From Zarea fungicola (Eukaryota > Ascomycota > Sordariomycetes > Hypocreales > Cordycipitaceae): a stretch of 64,000 nucleotides of DNA. The notes below the pieces were generated by a model. It saw only the letters and a list, made by a program, of their open reading frames with translations, was not told the DNA's origin and searched no databases. The stretch is taken from assembly GCA_900169235.1 (NCBI GenBank), contig FWCC01000087.1:1-64000 (forward strand), read 5' to 3'. This document shows, piece after piece, positions 31,903-43,453 of this stretch. Both the position numbers and the translations under genes were made by a program. Each line of letters opens with the position of its first letter. Position 1 is the first letter of the stretch.

Positions 31903-34900
31903 GTTGAGATATCGTAATAGAGTTTAGATGATGAATTAAAACTTTCCTCGAGTGAATAATAAAGACTTTATTGGCGCGGAAGAAAAATTGAATATGGAGA
32001 GTACGAGAAGAGGCAAGAAGATGTGGATGTGATTTCTGGCTCATTGCTATTATTTGTAGGGCAGCTGCGGAACGCCAGCAGACAGGCTCACTCCTGACCG
32101 CCGGATTTTTGTTTGTGATTCAACATTGCTTTTTCCGGGCACCCATGAATGTCATGGAATAAAAAAGATGAAATCATGACCGTAATTGAAACTTGGCAGT
32201 ATGTAGGGATAGGAAATTGCGACGTTTAAAACAAAAGTTGCCCAAAGGCAAAACCCAGAACGATCTTGTTCCAGCCACATTTTAGCACCCACTTCGTCGT
32301 GTACTTCGGCCATGTTCTGGCAGCGCCGTGATTGAGCAGTACAGTCCTGTCTCATAATTTCTTTTCAGGAGACTTTCCGGCATTTCAACCAGCAGCCAGC
32401 TCGGGCACGGGGTGACAGGGTTTTAAACCTTTTGCAATTGGCAGTTCGCGAGAATACCATGTAAATTTTTTTTAAGAGAGGTAAACAACGCCTCCCAAAT
32501 GTAAACACGAGCTGTTTCCAAGCGAGCATTGCGTTCTACCAGCGCTTGCGGTTACGAGCACTCTCTACTATATCAAGCATACAAAGAGCATGCAGCAAAG
32601 TAGAACAACCGATATCCAACTGGCAAACACCGTTTGTCTAGTTCATGTGTTGGTAGGCCACGTCACGCGACATCATGGTTGCCCGCCACTTATTAATTCC
32701 TGGCCAAGGGTCCTTTGACCCAATCCTGGAAGAGACGCACGGAATAATATTAAGAACACGTGTGTCCCGATCTGGAATTTTAGTCGATTTAGTAAGATCT
32801 AATTGGAATGGAGCATGTTGTGGCGGTCGCAAGTTGCAATAATAAAACCAGGTTAGCCAGCACCCAACATAGTTAGCCGTGCTAGTTACCAAGAATAAGT
32901 TTGCGCAATGCATTGCGTCCCAAGAGATGGATAATATATACATGTAAGTATAAATGGAAATTCATTGCGTCACAGAGCTTGTTGTTTCACTCACCACGTT
33001 ATGCGACAGTTTCGGAACCGCTGACGTCATCCATCCCCGCAACCGCATGGGTTATTTTTTGTTGCGATATAACAGACAAGGGGGAGGAACATGCCGGCAA
33101 GATTTGCATATAGCTGGGTGGCACATATTGAAGCCTTTACACGTGTTCAAATTTTAAATTTGGAGCACTAGACGACAGAGCCAGTAGCAAGCACCGCATT
33201 GTGGCGGACAACCAACTAGCGCGATAGCCGATTTGAGAACCCGGTTCTCGCACTAACTGCCATTTGGCTCATTATTACTTCCATGACTCGATATGAGGTG
33301 ATTCTGAGTTTACTACACATAAAGAGTCGCAAACGACAAAAAATTAATATCTTGGCGGGCGGAGAGCGCCGATTCCGCGTCGTGTAAATTTCTTTTCCTC
33401 GTAGTGGCATTTTTTTTTAAACATGGCTGTGACTCTGCTGTGCCAGCTTAGCAAAAAACATTGATTCAGGAATCAGACCATAAAGACGTCAGAGATGCAA
33501 TGCTGTCTTCAAATAGACGAGCGTTACGTTGCATGAGCGAGCTATTTGTGGTGAAAGTGGCAACCTTTATTGGAGTAAAGACTAGAAAAAAGGTTCGTGA
33601 CGCTACATAGTAGTGGCTCTGCCGGATACTTGTCGGTAACTGAAAAAACTAAGCAGAAATAAAGGACAAGAAAAAAAAATAGACAAGAAAAGTCGTTGAT
33701 CTCGATGTACATGCCCTCTGGCAAAATACCGCAACAGGGCAACGAACATCCCCTGCCCTAACAAACACTAGCAAACGTTAGTTAACCAAGGTTCCCGGAT
33801 GACTTCCGTCAGGTAGCTACGGTCGAATGAGGGGTAACTGTTTATTAATAGCAATGGAAACAAGTCGACGCCCCTGAAATATAACGAATACAAGATTGCC
33901 TTTTCCCTTTCCCCCCAGGATGGAGCTGTCCAGTCGGAGGCTGGACAGCTGGAAAGCTGGAAAGAATCGCAACCAGTAGCGTTAGGCCAGCATGTCACGC
34001 CAGGGGGGCTATTCTCTCCAACTGCAGACAGCCACTAAACGAACTTGAACCAACGCTAGGCACGAGCCTGGTTACTGGTGGCCGCAAGTGGCTTGTGAAA
34101 GAAGTGATATGTAACGGATGTAACGGAGTAGCACGTCTAACTAATACTTGTACGGAATACCAGCGGTGTACATTTCCTCTAATGGATGCCTAAAAAGGAC
34201 CAGCATGAAGAAAATGGCAAGTGAAGTATCTTCACAGTGTGGGTGATATCAATCAATTTGATTTGACTCGGATCGTCTGTGATACGGATTCATCTAAGAG
34301 AGGGAATTAATATAAAATAATTCATTTTGGTGAATCGATCAAATACCAGCGGAGCCTTCATTAATTGTGTTGGCAGGTTATACTGACTATACGCACGTAC
34401 CGTGCGGCTGCGGAACGTCATAGCCTCATTGGTTTCGTCGCATTCAATGCATGGCCTATTATCGTGATTGTACTAATGTATCTTTAGGACGACAAAGATC
34501 CCCCAGAGACTCTCCGAATTCCACCAACTCTTGTCTTGCATGCATTTGCCACGAGGTCGATGCTCCGATCCCAAGCGACAGATCGAGCTAGCCCTGCACA
34601 TGTCTTGCATGAAGACACGTTCTCCTTTGGTTCATGATGAGAGTGGCCAGTGCCAGTTTCAATTCTCGCTTGGTAATTAGCTATCTGGTCAGGCTCATGT
34701 AGGTAAGCCTTCTCGCCGTCACTAGCCGTAAGTAACTCCCGTGAGGTGTGAGATGGTGTGGCCCATGAGTCGCCGCCCAACACAGTTGGCAGAATCTTGT
34801 GCCAGGAACGACCCCTTACAACACCAGAGTCCCAGCCAACTAGACAGATTTGGTATCGAGTGACTTTCTTCGACCGGGCGATTTTCTATGCAGGGCTGCT

Positions 34901-37576
34901 GTACCCCTTTGAAGTTCAACCCCCACGAGCCGGACTGAGCTCCAGCCCACTTGGTTGATACAGTTCAACGAAGCAATGTTACAAGGCGACGAGGCTGGCC
35001 GATCCGCACCAATTCAATTCCTTTTTCCAACCGTCAAGACGAACGAGCCAAACGACGTGGCTACGTGCAAGCCCCAGTTGCCCACTCCACCAACCCACAA
35101 GCAAAGGTGGTTGCAAGCTTGTGATGTCCAAGTCTCGGCGCTGCAGTCCCATATCCACTTCGTGACCGTGGCTTACACAGATATTGGTAAATTAGCAGTA
35201 AGTCAGGTTCTCTACTTTCATGGTCTTTCTCTTGACGATGGTATTCTGGGCGAAATATACGAAACCACTGAAGTCAAGATTGGATTTCTTCCATTTAACC
35301 CACTAGAATGTGCGCAGAATGAAAGCCCCCGCCGCCATCTTCTTCGTCCCACTCCCTCCACGCACCAGTGCAAGCCAGGGGGGACTAGTGGCCGCTAACT
35401 TAATGCTTTGGATAACGATGCAAGTCATCTCCTTTCGTGCAGTGGAGAGAGCACAAAAAACTAGGAACGTAATAAAGCCGAGGCGCGCGGCTGAATGGCC
35501 CGCAGACCGAAGGCCCTGTTCCCTCCCCCAGCACCGAGGATGGCCCATGGAAGCTCCCCCCTGTGTTCTATGTATCACTCTTGTATTCAGTGTCTTTCAT
35601 TCCCATCTCCCTCCCTACCTACAACGTCTCTCGTGGTGTAATCCTGGCAAAGACTTTGCCACTGGTTCATTTTTAAGGTTTTCCGCTCTTGGCGTGAACT
35701 TGGCGGGCCGCCGTTGCGGTTCCCGCACGCTAAACCTCGGAACCTGTAGCGAAGGTAATTTCTTTGCTGAGTCGCACCTTGGATCATTGAGGCAAAGGCG
35801 AGTTTTGCCAAGTGTACCCAGTTTCCAGAAGAATCGGGAATTGACCGCCCACAAATCGGCCGGTGAACCGGGCTGATATGTTACCGCCTCCTAAGTTTCA
35901 ACCGGTAGATTCTCATATCTCGGCTCCGGTCATAATTTGGGGGCAAATTAACAAAACTTAAAAAAAAAAAAACAGAATACGCGTCGCCCTAACAGACTGG
36001 CAAAGTCTGGAATGACCTTTGTCGAATGGGCCACAAAGCCTACTGGTCCACCATCATATCCCCTCGTATGCAGTATCTGGGAGGATTTGCAGTGGTACAG
36101 TAACCAACAAACTCCTCTTTTTTGGTTATTCTGCCCTTGTTTCTCCCTCTATCTTTCTCTTTCGAGTTGTAACTTCAGCTTTTCTTTGCCCCCGCCGCTG
36201 GTAGTTAGTTCAACATACGGAGTTAGCTTTCACTTACACCCACATGAGCATCCACAACACCTGGCTCCGCGCATGTCACTGCAGCCCCGTGAGAAGCCCT
36301 GCTCGGTCTCCAAGGCTGCATGGCTTGGTTACAAGGGCCCCTTCCTCCTTTCCCATCCCCGCTTCTTAGTTGCTCTATGTGCCACTGTAGAAACAACGTC
36401 CACAGTGCAGACGCACACTGCTGCTTCCCTCCGCTGGCCAGCCAAGCTCCAAGATCGGACCCTGACGAGCCTTTGTTGCTCCTTTGTCCACCTCGTGGAT
36501 GAGAACGGCTATCCTCTAATTTTGGTTTACCCCACGGCCGAGGTCGCCTCTTCGTTTCCCCTAGCACCCACGTTGCCACTATCTGTCGCCACTACCCGTC
36601 GTTGCTGCCAACCAACCAGCCTAGTAATCCACACTGCGACTGCAGCCCATGCTGAATTCCCCCTCCTTATTCGCTGCCTCTCTGTCCATCCATGAATCAG
36701 GTGGTCACGGATCCTGTAAAATCTCCAACTTGGGTATTAATTTATCTTGGATTGGCAGTCAAAGTAGTAGAGGTGTGTTTTGTCGATGCCAGGCATTCTG
36801 CAGCGATCCTATTACTGGAGCGTGAAGAATCCGACTCAGCTAGCAAATATCGCCGTTGTAACATTTCTGCGGCAATGATAGCCCGCATGGTGGCGCTTCT
36901 GCCCCATTCTTGCGTCTTTGGCGTATAGATCAAACTATGTATAGGGGGCAAGGTCTCTGGCCAAATGGTGACCTGCTTCTCTTTTTCTCTCGCCGTTCTG
37001 ACTAGCGCTATCGGCAAACTCAAGACAAACCCGACCAGCAAGCCCTTCCGACACCCCCCGCTTATTACCAAGAGAATGTCAGGAGATTTCGACACGGGAA
37101 CTATTTTTTAACTATTTTTATTCGCCTCTTTCCTGACTCTAATGGCTGTTAGTTCGCTGTCCTAGAACCTTGTTCCCATGTGTGCTCTCTTGACAAGACT
37201 TGACTCGGGTGCCCGCCTCGGATGAACCGCTGGTTTATTGCCACTTTCCATCCTGTCTCAATTCTAAAAAGGAGCCGTATCTATGACCGCGGTGCCTTCA
37301 TTGCAGCTCTATTTCCCTTTGTTCGAGTCTTGGCCGGGTTTTGTTATTGCATCGGTTTACAACTTGCTCGATGGCGTGACTTTGCCAACCGAGCTACGTT
37401 CTTGTCCTTCTTTCCTATAGACCATCTGTATCAAGACGAGAGCTATCTCACGCAGTTCCTGACTGCCATATCCGCCACAGTCAGCTTTTTCTTTGGTCAA
37501 GTACGGCCACGGCTACATCCAAGGTGACATCCAGTGACCCTCCGAGTGGCCCCCAACACACACACCGCCAATCTAA
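31903..37576. other. Gene-poor 5.7-kb interval upstream of the bZIP gene
   Basis: No gene is supported on either strand. Open frames at 35310-35876 and 36012-36695 lack domain or family signal and start in CT-rich DNA. From about 36100 to 37560 the plus strand is markedly pyrimidine-rich, as is common in long promoter/5' leader regions of fungal regulatory genes. A long untranslated leader for the bZIP gene is plausible but unproven. Confidence 0.45.
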
Positions 37577-38458
37577 ATGTCAACCCCAGCAGTAAGTCAA
37601 TCTCTCTCTTGTCGTTATCGAACAGCGTTACCATCTCCACTGTGACTCGACGCAATCATGAAGGGCGAGAACAATATTGACTCTACCATTGAAACATAGC
37701 AAAAGGCAAACTTGGCTCGCATCCGAGACAATCAACGGCGCTCTAGAGCAAGAAGGAGAGAATATGTACAGGAGCTTGAGCAACGTCTTCGGCTATGCGA
37801 GCTTCAGGGAATCGAAGCCACGACGGAGGTTCAACTAGCTGCCCGACGAGTGGCAGAAGAGAACAGACAGCTGAGACAACTCCTTCACAAGCATGGATTT
37901 AGTGACGACTACATCAACCGCTCTCTACAGGCCAGCGCTGCAGGAGTCCCAGATATGAATCGCGAACAAGGCTATGCGACTGGTGATGGCGGCATGGCTG
38001 CCCAGGCTCTCCAGCAAACGATGGCATCACGTCGACCCGCAACTCTCGAATCTAATGTGCCATTTTCAGTTCCCGGCCAGGTGCTGTCAGATTCCTCGAT
38101 TTCTAGCACGCCATCCGTTTCTTCTTCAGCGCCACCATGGGGCGCTCTTCCTGCCGAATCTTCATATGGCCACGATCAAAGCATGCATTTACAGACCGCA
38201 GGAATGGCTGGCCAACCACCACCACCACAGCAGCCGCAGTATTCTGCCGCATTATTTATGGGAAGTCATCCCAGGGGCGGCCCAGAAACCTATATGACCC
38301 AGCCAGCACAGATGGGTGGTATGGCTCCTGCCCCAGCTATGACTCAACCCATGCAACAAACAACCAGAGGGCAGATTCAGTATAACAACACTATAAATAC
38401 GTATCAACCAGTGAGCGATGGAAGTTATGGCGATGCACCTACAGGCGGTTGGACGTGA
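37577..38458 (+). CDS. bZIP transcription factor
   Basis: Exons 37577-37591 and 37700-38458 (108-bp intron, donor GTAAGT, acceptor CATAG) encode 257 residues. The first exon is just ATGTCAACCCCAGCA. The basic region NLARIRDNQRRSRARRREYV (about 8-27) has the invariant Asn and Arg in the arrangement N-x7-R. The leucine zipper follows directly with heptad hydrophobic positions (YVQELEQRLRLCELQGIEA) and a second helical segment (ENRQLRQLLHKHGFSDDYINRSL). The C-terminal half is Gln/Pro/Ser-rich, as in an activation region. The RIRDNQRRSRARRKEY basic region is common to a large fungal bZIP group. Nuclear DNA-binding regulator; target genes cannot be read from the sequence. Confidence 0.9.
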
Positions 38459-39303
38459 CAGGGGCTATCCAATTCAGCCATGTCAAAGTAAAGGAACAAA
38501 GCGAATCAAAAGAGCATACGACGTGGAAGAATCGATTACTCAGATGATACCGAGAAGGATGCAAGATGCAGAAACGAAAAAAAAGACGAATTACTGGAAA
38601 AGGATATACCCAAAAACGAAGTTGGATTTCAGAGGGAGGGAATGGAATTAGTGGCCTATCACTGTCAAACCAGCAAACAGTTTGAAAGATGACCAGGGGA
38701 ATTGAGGCAGCGGCGGGTAATGGCACGACAGGGCTCGGCAACGAATAAGAACGACATGGCTGCGCCCGCAATTGAATGCAACTCTTGTATGCGCGGTTGG
38801 AAATGGCTTGGAAATTAAAGCTCTGGTGCTTTTGAGCAGAATGTCTCGCTCGTTGTCCATGCCAAAAGCAAATTGTATATTACTTTAGGGAATGGTGACT
38901 GCACAGTACACATGGCCGGGTTTCTGATAATGACGGGTGCATCCCACGGCGCAAAAGTGAATAGTTATTGAATAGCTATGCTATTGAATTTAATTTCACC
39001 CGAACAGCAAAGGCGAACTGTCAGCGACCACCATCCCAGGAATGGATTAGCCGTCCGCGAATACTGAAAGAATGCACGCATTTAGTGCAATTTTAGTACA
39101 GGTATTCTCTGCCTTCTATGCAAACAACCTTCCTGAAAAAAAGAGACAATCTCCAGATCCTATTTTCTGGAATGCAATGCTTCAAACGCGCAGGACTAAA
39201 AATAGAACAAAAACCGGACCCATTAACGCCGTCATTGATTCCCAGATAAACTGTAGCCGAGGTACATCCGCGCAGAAACTCGTGAAGATGAAAGTAAAAG
39301 GGG
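38459..39303. other. Convergent intergenic region (bZIP / PPG1)
   Basis: The 3' flanks of both genes. No gene is supported; the minus-strand open frames at 38439-38860 are shadows or chance. Confidence 0.5.
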
Positions 39304-40723
39304 TTACAAAAAGTAGTCCGCCACAGGCTTTTTGGCTGGCATCCCGCGCGAGTCCTGCGGTGCTGCCTGAAACACACGATAGCGCCTTGCCGGGCCATTG
39401 TTTGTCACGGTTTGATCCGACTCCATCAGCAGACCGCGCCCGTTGCCGCTGACACCACCATCGCTGCGGCCGACATCGCCGTTGCTCCGCGCAAAGACGC
39501 CTGTGCCCGATTCATCCTCGCACAGCTCGAGGACGGCTGCAACGTTTCCACACCGGTAGCAGTAGTTAGGCGCTGACCAAACCGTGACTATAGATGAGTC
39601 AAACATTTCCTTGAAGCCTTCCATAACTAGCTGATGGGCACGTGCAATAAGACTCAGATCATTGCGGTGATTGAACACCTTGACAATATCGGCGCCAAAA
39701 AGGAAGCCCGCGCCGCGCGGGGACAGGCCCCATCCGTCAATGTCGTCCGGGTCTGACCACAACAGATCGCACATGGCACCCTCATGTGGCACCTCTTGCT
39801 TGCGGTCGATCAGGCGGATCTTGTCCACCGAGTCGATGAGCGGGCTCAGGCCTCCATGCACGCAGAGCACCGCGCCCGCAGGGTTGCCTATGCTGCCGCC
39901 ACTTGATCCAGAGGCCCCAGAGCCTGGTGGGCCGGTCTTGTCTCCTGTACCACCGCTGCTTCCACCGCCACTAGGGCTCTGAACTTGCTGTTCTCTCTGG
40001 TCTATGCGGCCGCGCTGGCGCGAGAAGCGGCTGATGATTGCACCGTTTTGGTCACACACTTCAATCTCTGTCTCGTCGTCGATGGGCTCCGGCTGGTTTG
40101 CAAGTGTGTTGGAGGCGCCAAGCACGATGGCTCCCAACGCGAGGTAGTCAAATACATCGCAGCAGTATCGCCATACATTGGCACTGCCGTACTTGCGGAG
40201 GCATTCGTCGTAGAAGCCGTAGACAGTTGTAATTTGGCGTGACTCATGGTTTCCGCGGATGAGAGTCATGCGGTCGGGGTATCGAACTTTAAGACAGAGC
40301 AGAAGGAGAAAAGATTCGAGAGAGTAGAAGCCACGATCGACGAAATCACCCATGAAGAGATAGTTGGTGTCGGGCACGTCTCCTCCCACACGGAACAACT
40401 CCATCAAGTCGTGGAACTGGCCATGAATATCGCCACATATCTGCAGCAAATAGCGGATTAGCAAGTCAGATACCAATGAACCAATGGCTGCAAGTAATCA
40501 GGAGGTGTTGCGCACAGTCACTGGTGCAGTCACGGTGACTACATTTCCCTCCTCAATCAATAGCTCTCTGGCTCGGTGACAGAGCTCTCGGACCTGCGTC
40601 TCGGGGATCGGGCGACAGGCGCGTAGCTGCGCAATCGCTCTTTTCATAAACCAGTATTAGCATAATAGTCGGGAAACAGCCCTAGATGCAATGCAGTGTG
40701 CCATACTTGTCGAGGTCGCTCAT
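39304..40723 (-). CDS. PPG1: PP2A-like serine/threonine protein phosphatase Ppg1
   Basis: Exons 40707-40723, 40516-40639 and 39304-40440 encode 425 residues. The start [19 protein letters not shown] is typical of PP2A-like catalytic subunits, but its first five and a half codons sit on a 17-nt exon. Metal and active-site motifs are intact: GDIHG (50-54), GDFVDRG (78-84), GNHES (110-114), and HGGLSP (about 242). [11 protein letters not shown] and the C-terminal tail ending DYFL follow, the latter equivalent to the methylated DYFL of PP2A. Two insertions are absent from canonical PP2A. The larger, about residues 155-235, lies between YLALGAIVL and AVLCVHGG and is Gly/Ser/Pro-rich after an acidic segment. 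The smaller precedes the tail. Such insertions are known in Ppg1 orthologues of filamentous fungi. Ppg1 acts in the STRIPAK-related far complex and in growth, mating and virulence in several fungi (family knowledge). Confidence 0.9.
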
Positions 40724-41392
40724 TTTGGTGGCTGGCTAAGTAGCAGCGGTCGCACGTAGGCACGCGCTGGCCGCTTTTCTAAAGCAATGTACGACGGACG
40801 GAAAGAGGCGGTCTTAGAGCATAACTTGAGAACTATTGTGCGAATCGATGATTGGAGCTGTCGGGTAAGCGAAGAGTGTAGCGAAAGATAATTGCACGTA
40901 CTGCAGCAGTGTTTTCAAGACAGTGTGGGCGGATGAAGTGGTCTCGCTCGCTCGGCGCATTGGTCCCATCGGCAACCAGACTCGCCAGAATGGCGATTGT
41001 TCATCGCCCCACCAAATTCGATGTGCCACAGTCACCAATTGGGAAACAGCGGAATATACATTTATCCGTAACTTTTTACTTTAGTCCTGTAACTGACCAA
41101 TCAACGGCACGAGAATCCGAGGTTGTCATAACTGTCTCGCGATAGCCCGTAACAGCGTTTTTTAGATTCCGAACTCAGCAAAAACCTGCAATCGCAACCG
41201 CTGACCTCTATCTGCCGTTGACTGCGGTCAAAATTCTTATTTTGTCCAGATACAGGGCATAGAAGGATGTATCCATGATTTTGTATGCCCAATGGCTAGC
41301 GGTGGTCGTACCATTGTGCATTTACTAACAGTGTCTGCAGCCTCCTAATCCGCCTTGAACTGGACTACCTGTGACGAATTGCATAGCCGACA
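40724..41392. promoter_or_regulatory. Divergent promoter region between PPG1 and the small membrane protein gene
   Basis: About 670 bp between divergent starts. No TATA box or specific motif could be assigned. Confidence 0.4.
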
Positions 41393-41749
41393 ATGCCGCC
41401 ACACCTTCACCCCAGGTCGCGCATGACCTCATCACTCTTTGCTACAACTTTGTTCGCCAGTTTCTTCGTCGTCGCACTGCCACATATACTACCCTGTCCC
41501 GTCCCTGCAACACGATACGCGGATGGAGAGGTCGTAGTAGACGAGAACGGTCGAAGAAGGATATGGAGGAAAAAGGATACTCCGCCTGTCAGAAATGGGA
41601 TTGTTGATTTCAACGAAAATTGCATGGAAGATTCGATGGAAAAGTCGCTACCCTCTCGAAGAGAATGCCCGGTCCCGAAACCTGGTGGCATACTGGGTGA
41701 GTGGCTTGGCTTTCACAACGACAGCGACTCGTCGAGGACGAACAGATGA
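41393..41749 (+). CDS. Small conserved-looking single-TM protein, possibly mitochondrial
   Basis: A single exon of 118 residues from the ATG at 41393. The N-terminus has His, Arg and Ser (MPPHLHPRSRMTSSLF) and no acidic residue, then one hydrophobic helix (about 13-32, SLFATTLFASFFVVALPHIL). A short DENGRRRIWRKK basic segment follows. The C-terminal part holds two Cys (NENCME and RRECPVPKPGG) and ends GGILGEWLGFHN. The basic amphipathic start followed by one helix fits an inner-membrane mitochondrial protein, perhaps a small respiratory-assembly factor, but I cannot name it. The regular codon-like third-position pattern and a compact uninterrupted frame support coding. Function unknown. Confidence 0.65.
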   Translation: MPPHLHPRSRMTSSLFATTLFASFFVVALPHILPCPVPATRYADGEVVVDENGRRRIWRKKDTPPVRNGIVDFNENCMEDSMEKSLPSRRECPVPKPGGILGEWLGFHNDSDSSRTNR

Positions 41750-43453
41750 CGAGCGATACAACAAAAAAAAAGGAAAAAGAAATGAAGAAAAAAAATGTAA
41801 TAACTGTACAATATATTTGGACGTTGATTGACGTCTTCTCCATACCAGGGCACAAAATTGCATGGTGACAAATTACTCTCTTCAGGTCTGGGGAGGACGC
41901 GGATGAAAACTAGGAAAAACGTGGTCCTCGTGAAACAACGCATTCGTTTTGTTTTCTCGTCTCTAAGCTGATGTTTCGCGTTACGCGTGACGCGAGCCCT
42001 ATTAATCATGGGGTTGGCCGTCGAGATACAATCTCTTTATGCCATACAGATGTCGCAGATCTCAATGACAAAGGCTGGGACTAGAAAACAAAAACGCTGT
42101 TCAAGAGAACTGTGGGAAATCACCACCATAAAGGCCGACGAAACCACTTTTCTAACGCTGCATTGTGCCTGGCCCGCAAGTGTTCGAGGAGGATAAGACC
42201 ACAATCTAGAACTAGGTATCCATTTTGACCAGCCAGAAAGTCTTATGAAACACGTATCTAACTCGAGAGACAAATGTGCGCTTTCAACTACCTTGATTCA
42301 TGTCGGCGAACTTGCAGTAACAGGCGAGGTCGCTTGTGACCATCACCTGACAGCGACTGCCAGAAGAAAAAATAAAACTGTGCTTGTTCCTTTGCATAAT
42401 CTACCGTACTTCAGTTCAGGTCGTTCATTTAATTCTTTTCTGAAAAAATCTTCTTCGTCCTGTTTGGCAACCAACATGTCTGGAATCTACTGGGAGGATC
42501 CAGTGTGATGCAATGACAATCGTCACGGTAGGGCAGTGGCTCGTGCCCATACACGGGGCATCTGCAACTCTAAAAAGCGGTAACAGTCATTATTTAAGCA
42601 ATAATTTGCGACCATTGGCGTAACAAAAAATTATTAAGTGGACAAATGAGCTGTCGACACCTCCGGCTCGTAAAAATACCGGGCGATCTGACATCTGCAA
42701 TGAAACACGGGGCCTGGGTATGAAACCGTGAGTCCAGACCACCCTAAGACCGAAGTGGTGGGCGATATTTTAATAATATCTTAAGAGTCGGTCAATATGG
42801 ATTCTGCGACGCCTCAGAACTCAATTCCCAGACGGGATGCATCGTTACGGAGTGTTACTGCGCCACATCTAGATGCTCACCTTGGTCTTCCAGGGCTCAA
42901 GAGTCTCCGTATGACAAATGTTGCGCCAAGATCCTTGAAACTGCCCGCTATGCATTTATTAAATTCTTTTCGGAGGCAGAAATATGTCCCAGCCTTACTG
43001 GGGATGAAACCAACTCTATTCGAGCCCTGTATACTGTTTAGGCAGCTGTTCAAAGCGCTACCGGGATTTGGAGTCATGGCGTTTGGTACATCCGGTCTCA
43101 AGTCCAGTATGATACTAAATATCGACTCTAAGCCCCTAACGGCGTCTTCAAACAACTTCGCCGCCCTCGAAATGCTACCCGAGCATAGACTCATGGGCTG
43201 TCTAGACCTCTTAGTGGGATCGTCAACGAGTATATGACCACCGTGCTCCCCGCGCCAAAACACAAACATTCTCAGATTCTCAAACACGCTGCAATACCAC
43301 TCTCTACCTTCTTCACTTCTCTCTTTAAACACGAGCTGTGCTCTGTTTTTTTTTGTCCCGGCGACTATTACTTTCATTAAAAGACTTCTCCGTCTACAAC
43401 ATTCTCTTAATAATTTTACAGCAGCGCTGTTTGTCATCTTATACCCCATCAAA
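41750..43453. other. Intergenic, no supported gene
   Basis: The open frames at 42797-43237 (+) and 42877-43665 (-) lack domain signal; part of the second is simply the antisense of the secreted-protein gene. The last 200 bp before 43454 are CT/AC-rich, consistent with a transcript leader. Confidence 0.45.

Noticed and set aside
35310..36695. ORFs of 188 and 227 codons in the gene-poor region
   Set aside because: Ser/Pro/Leu-rich translations of CT-rich DNA, overlapping ORFs on the other strand, and no recognisable motif.
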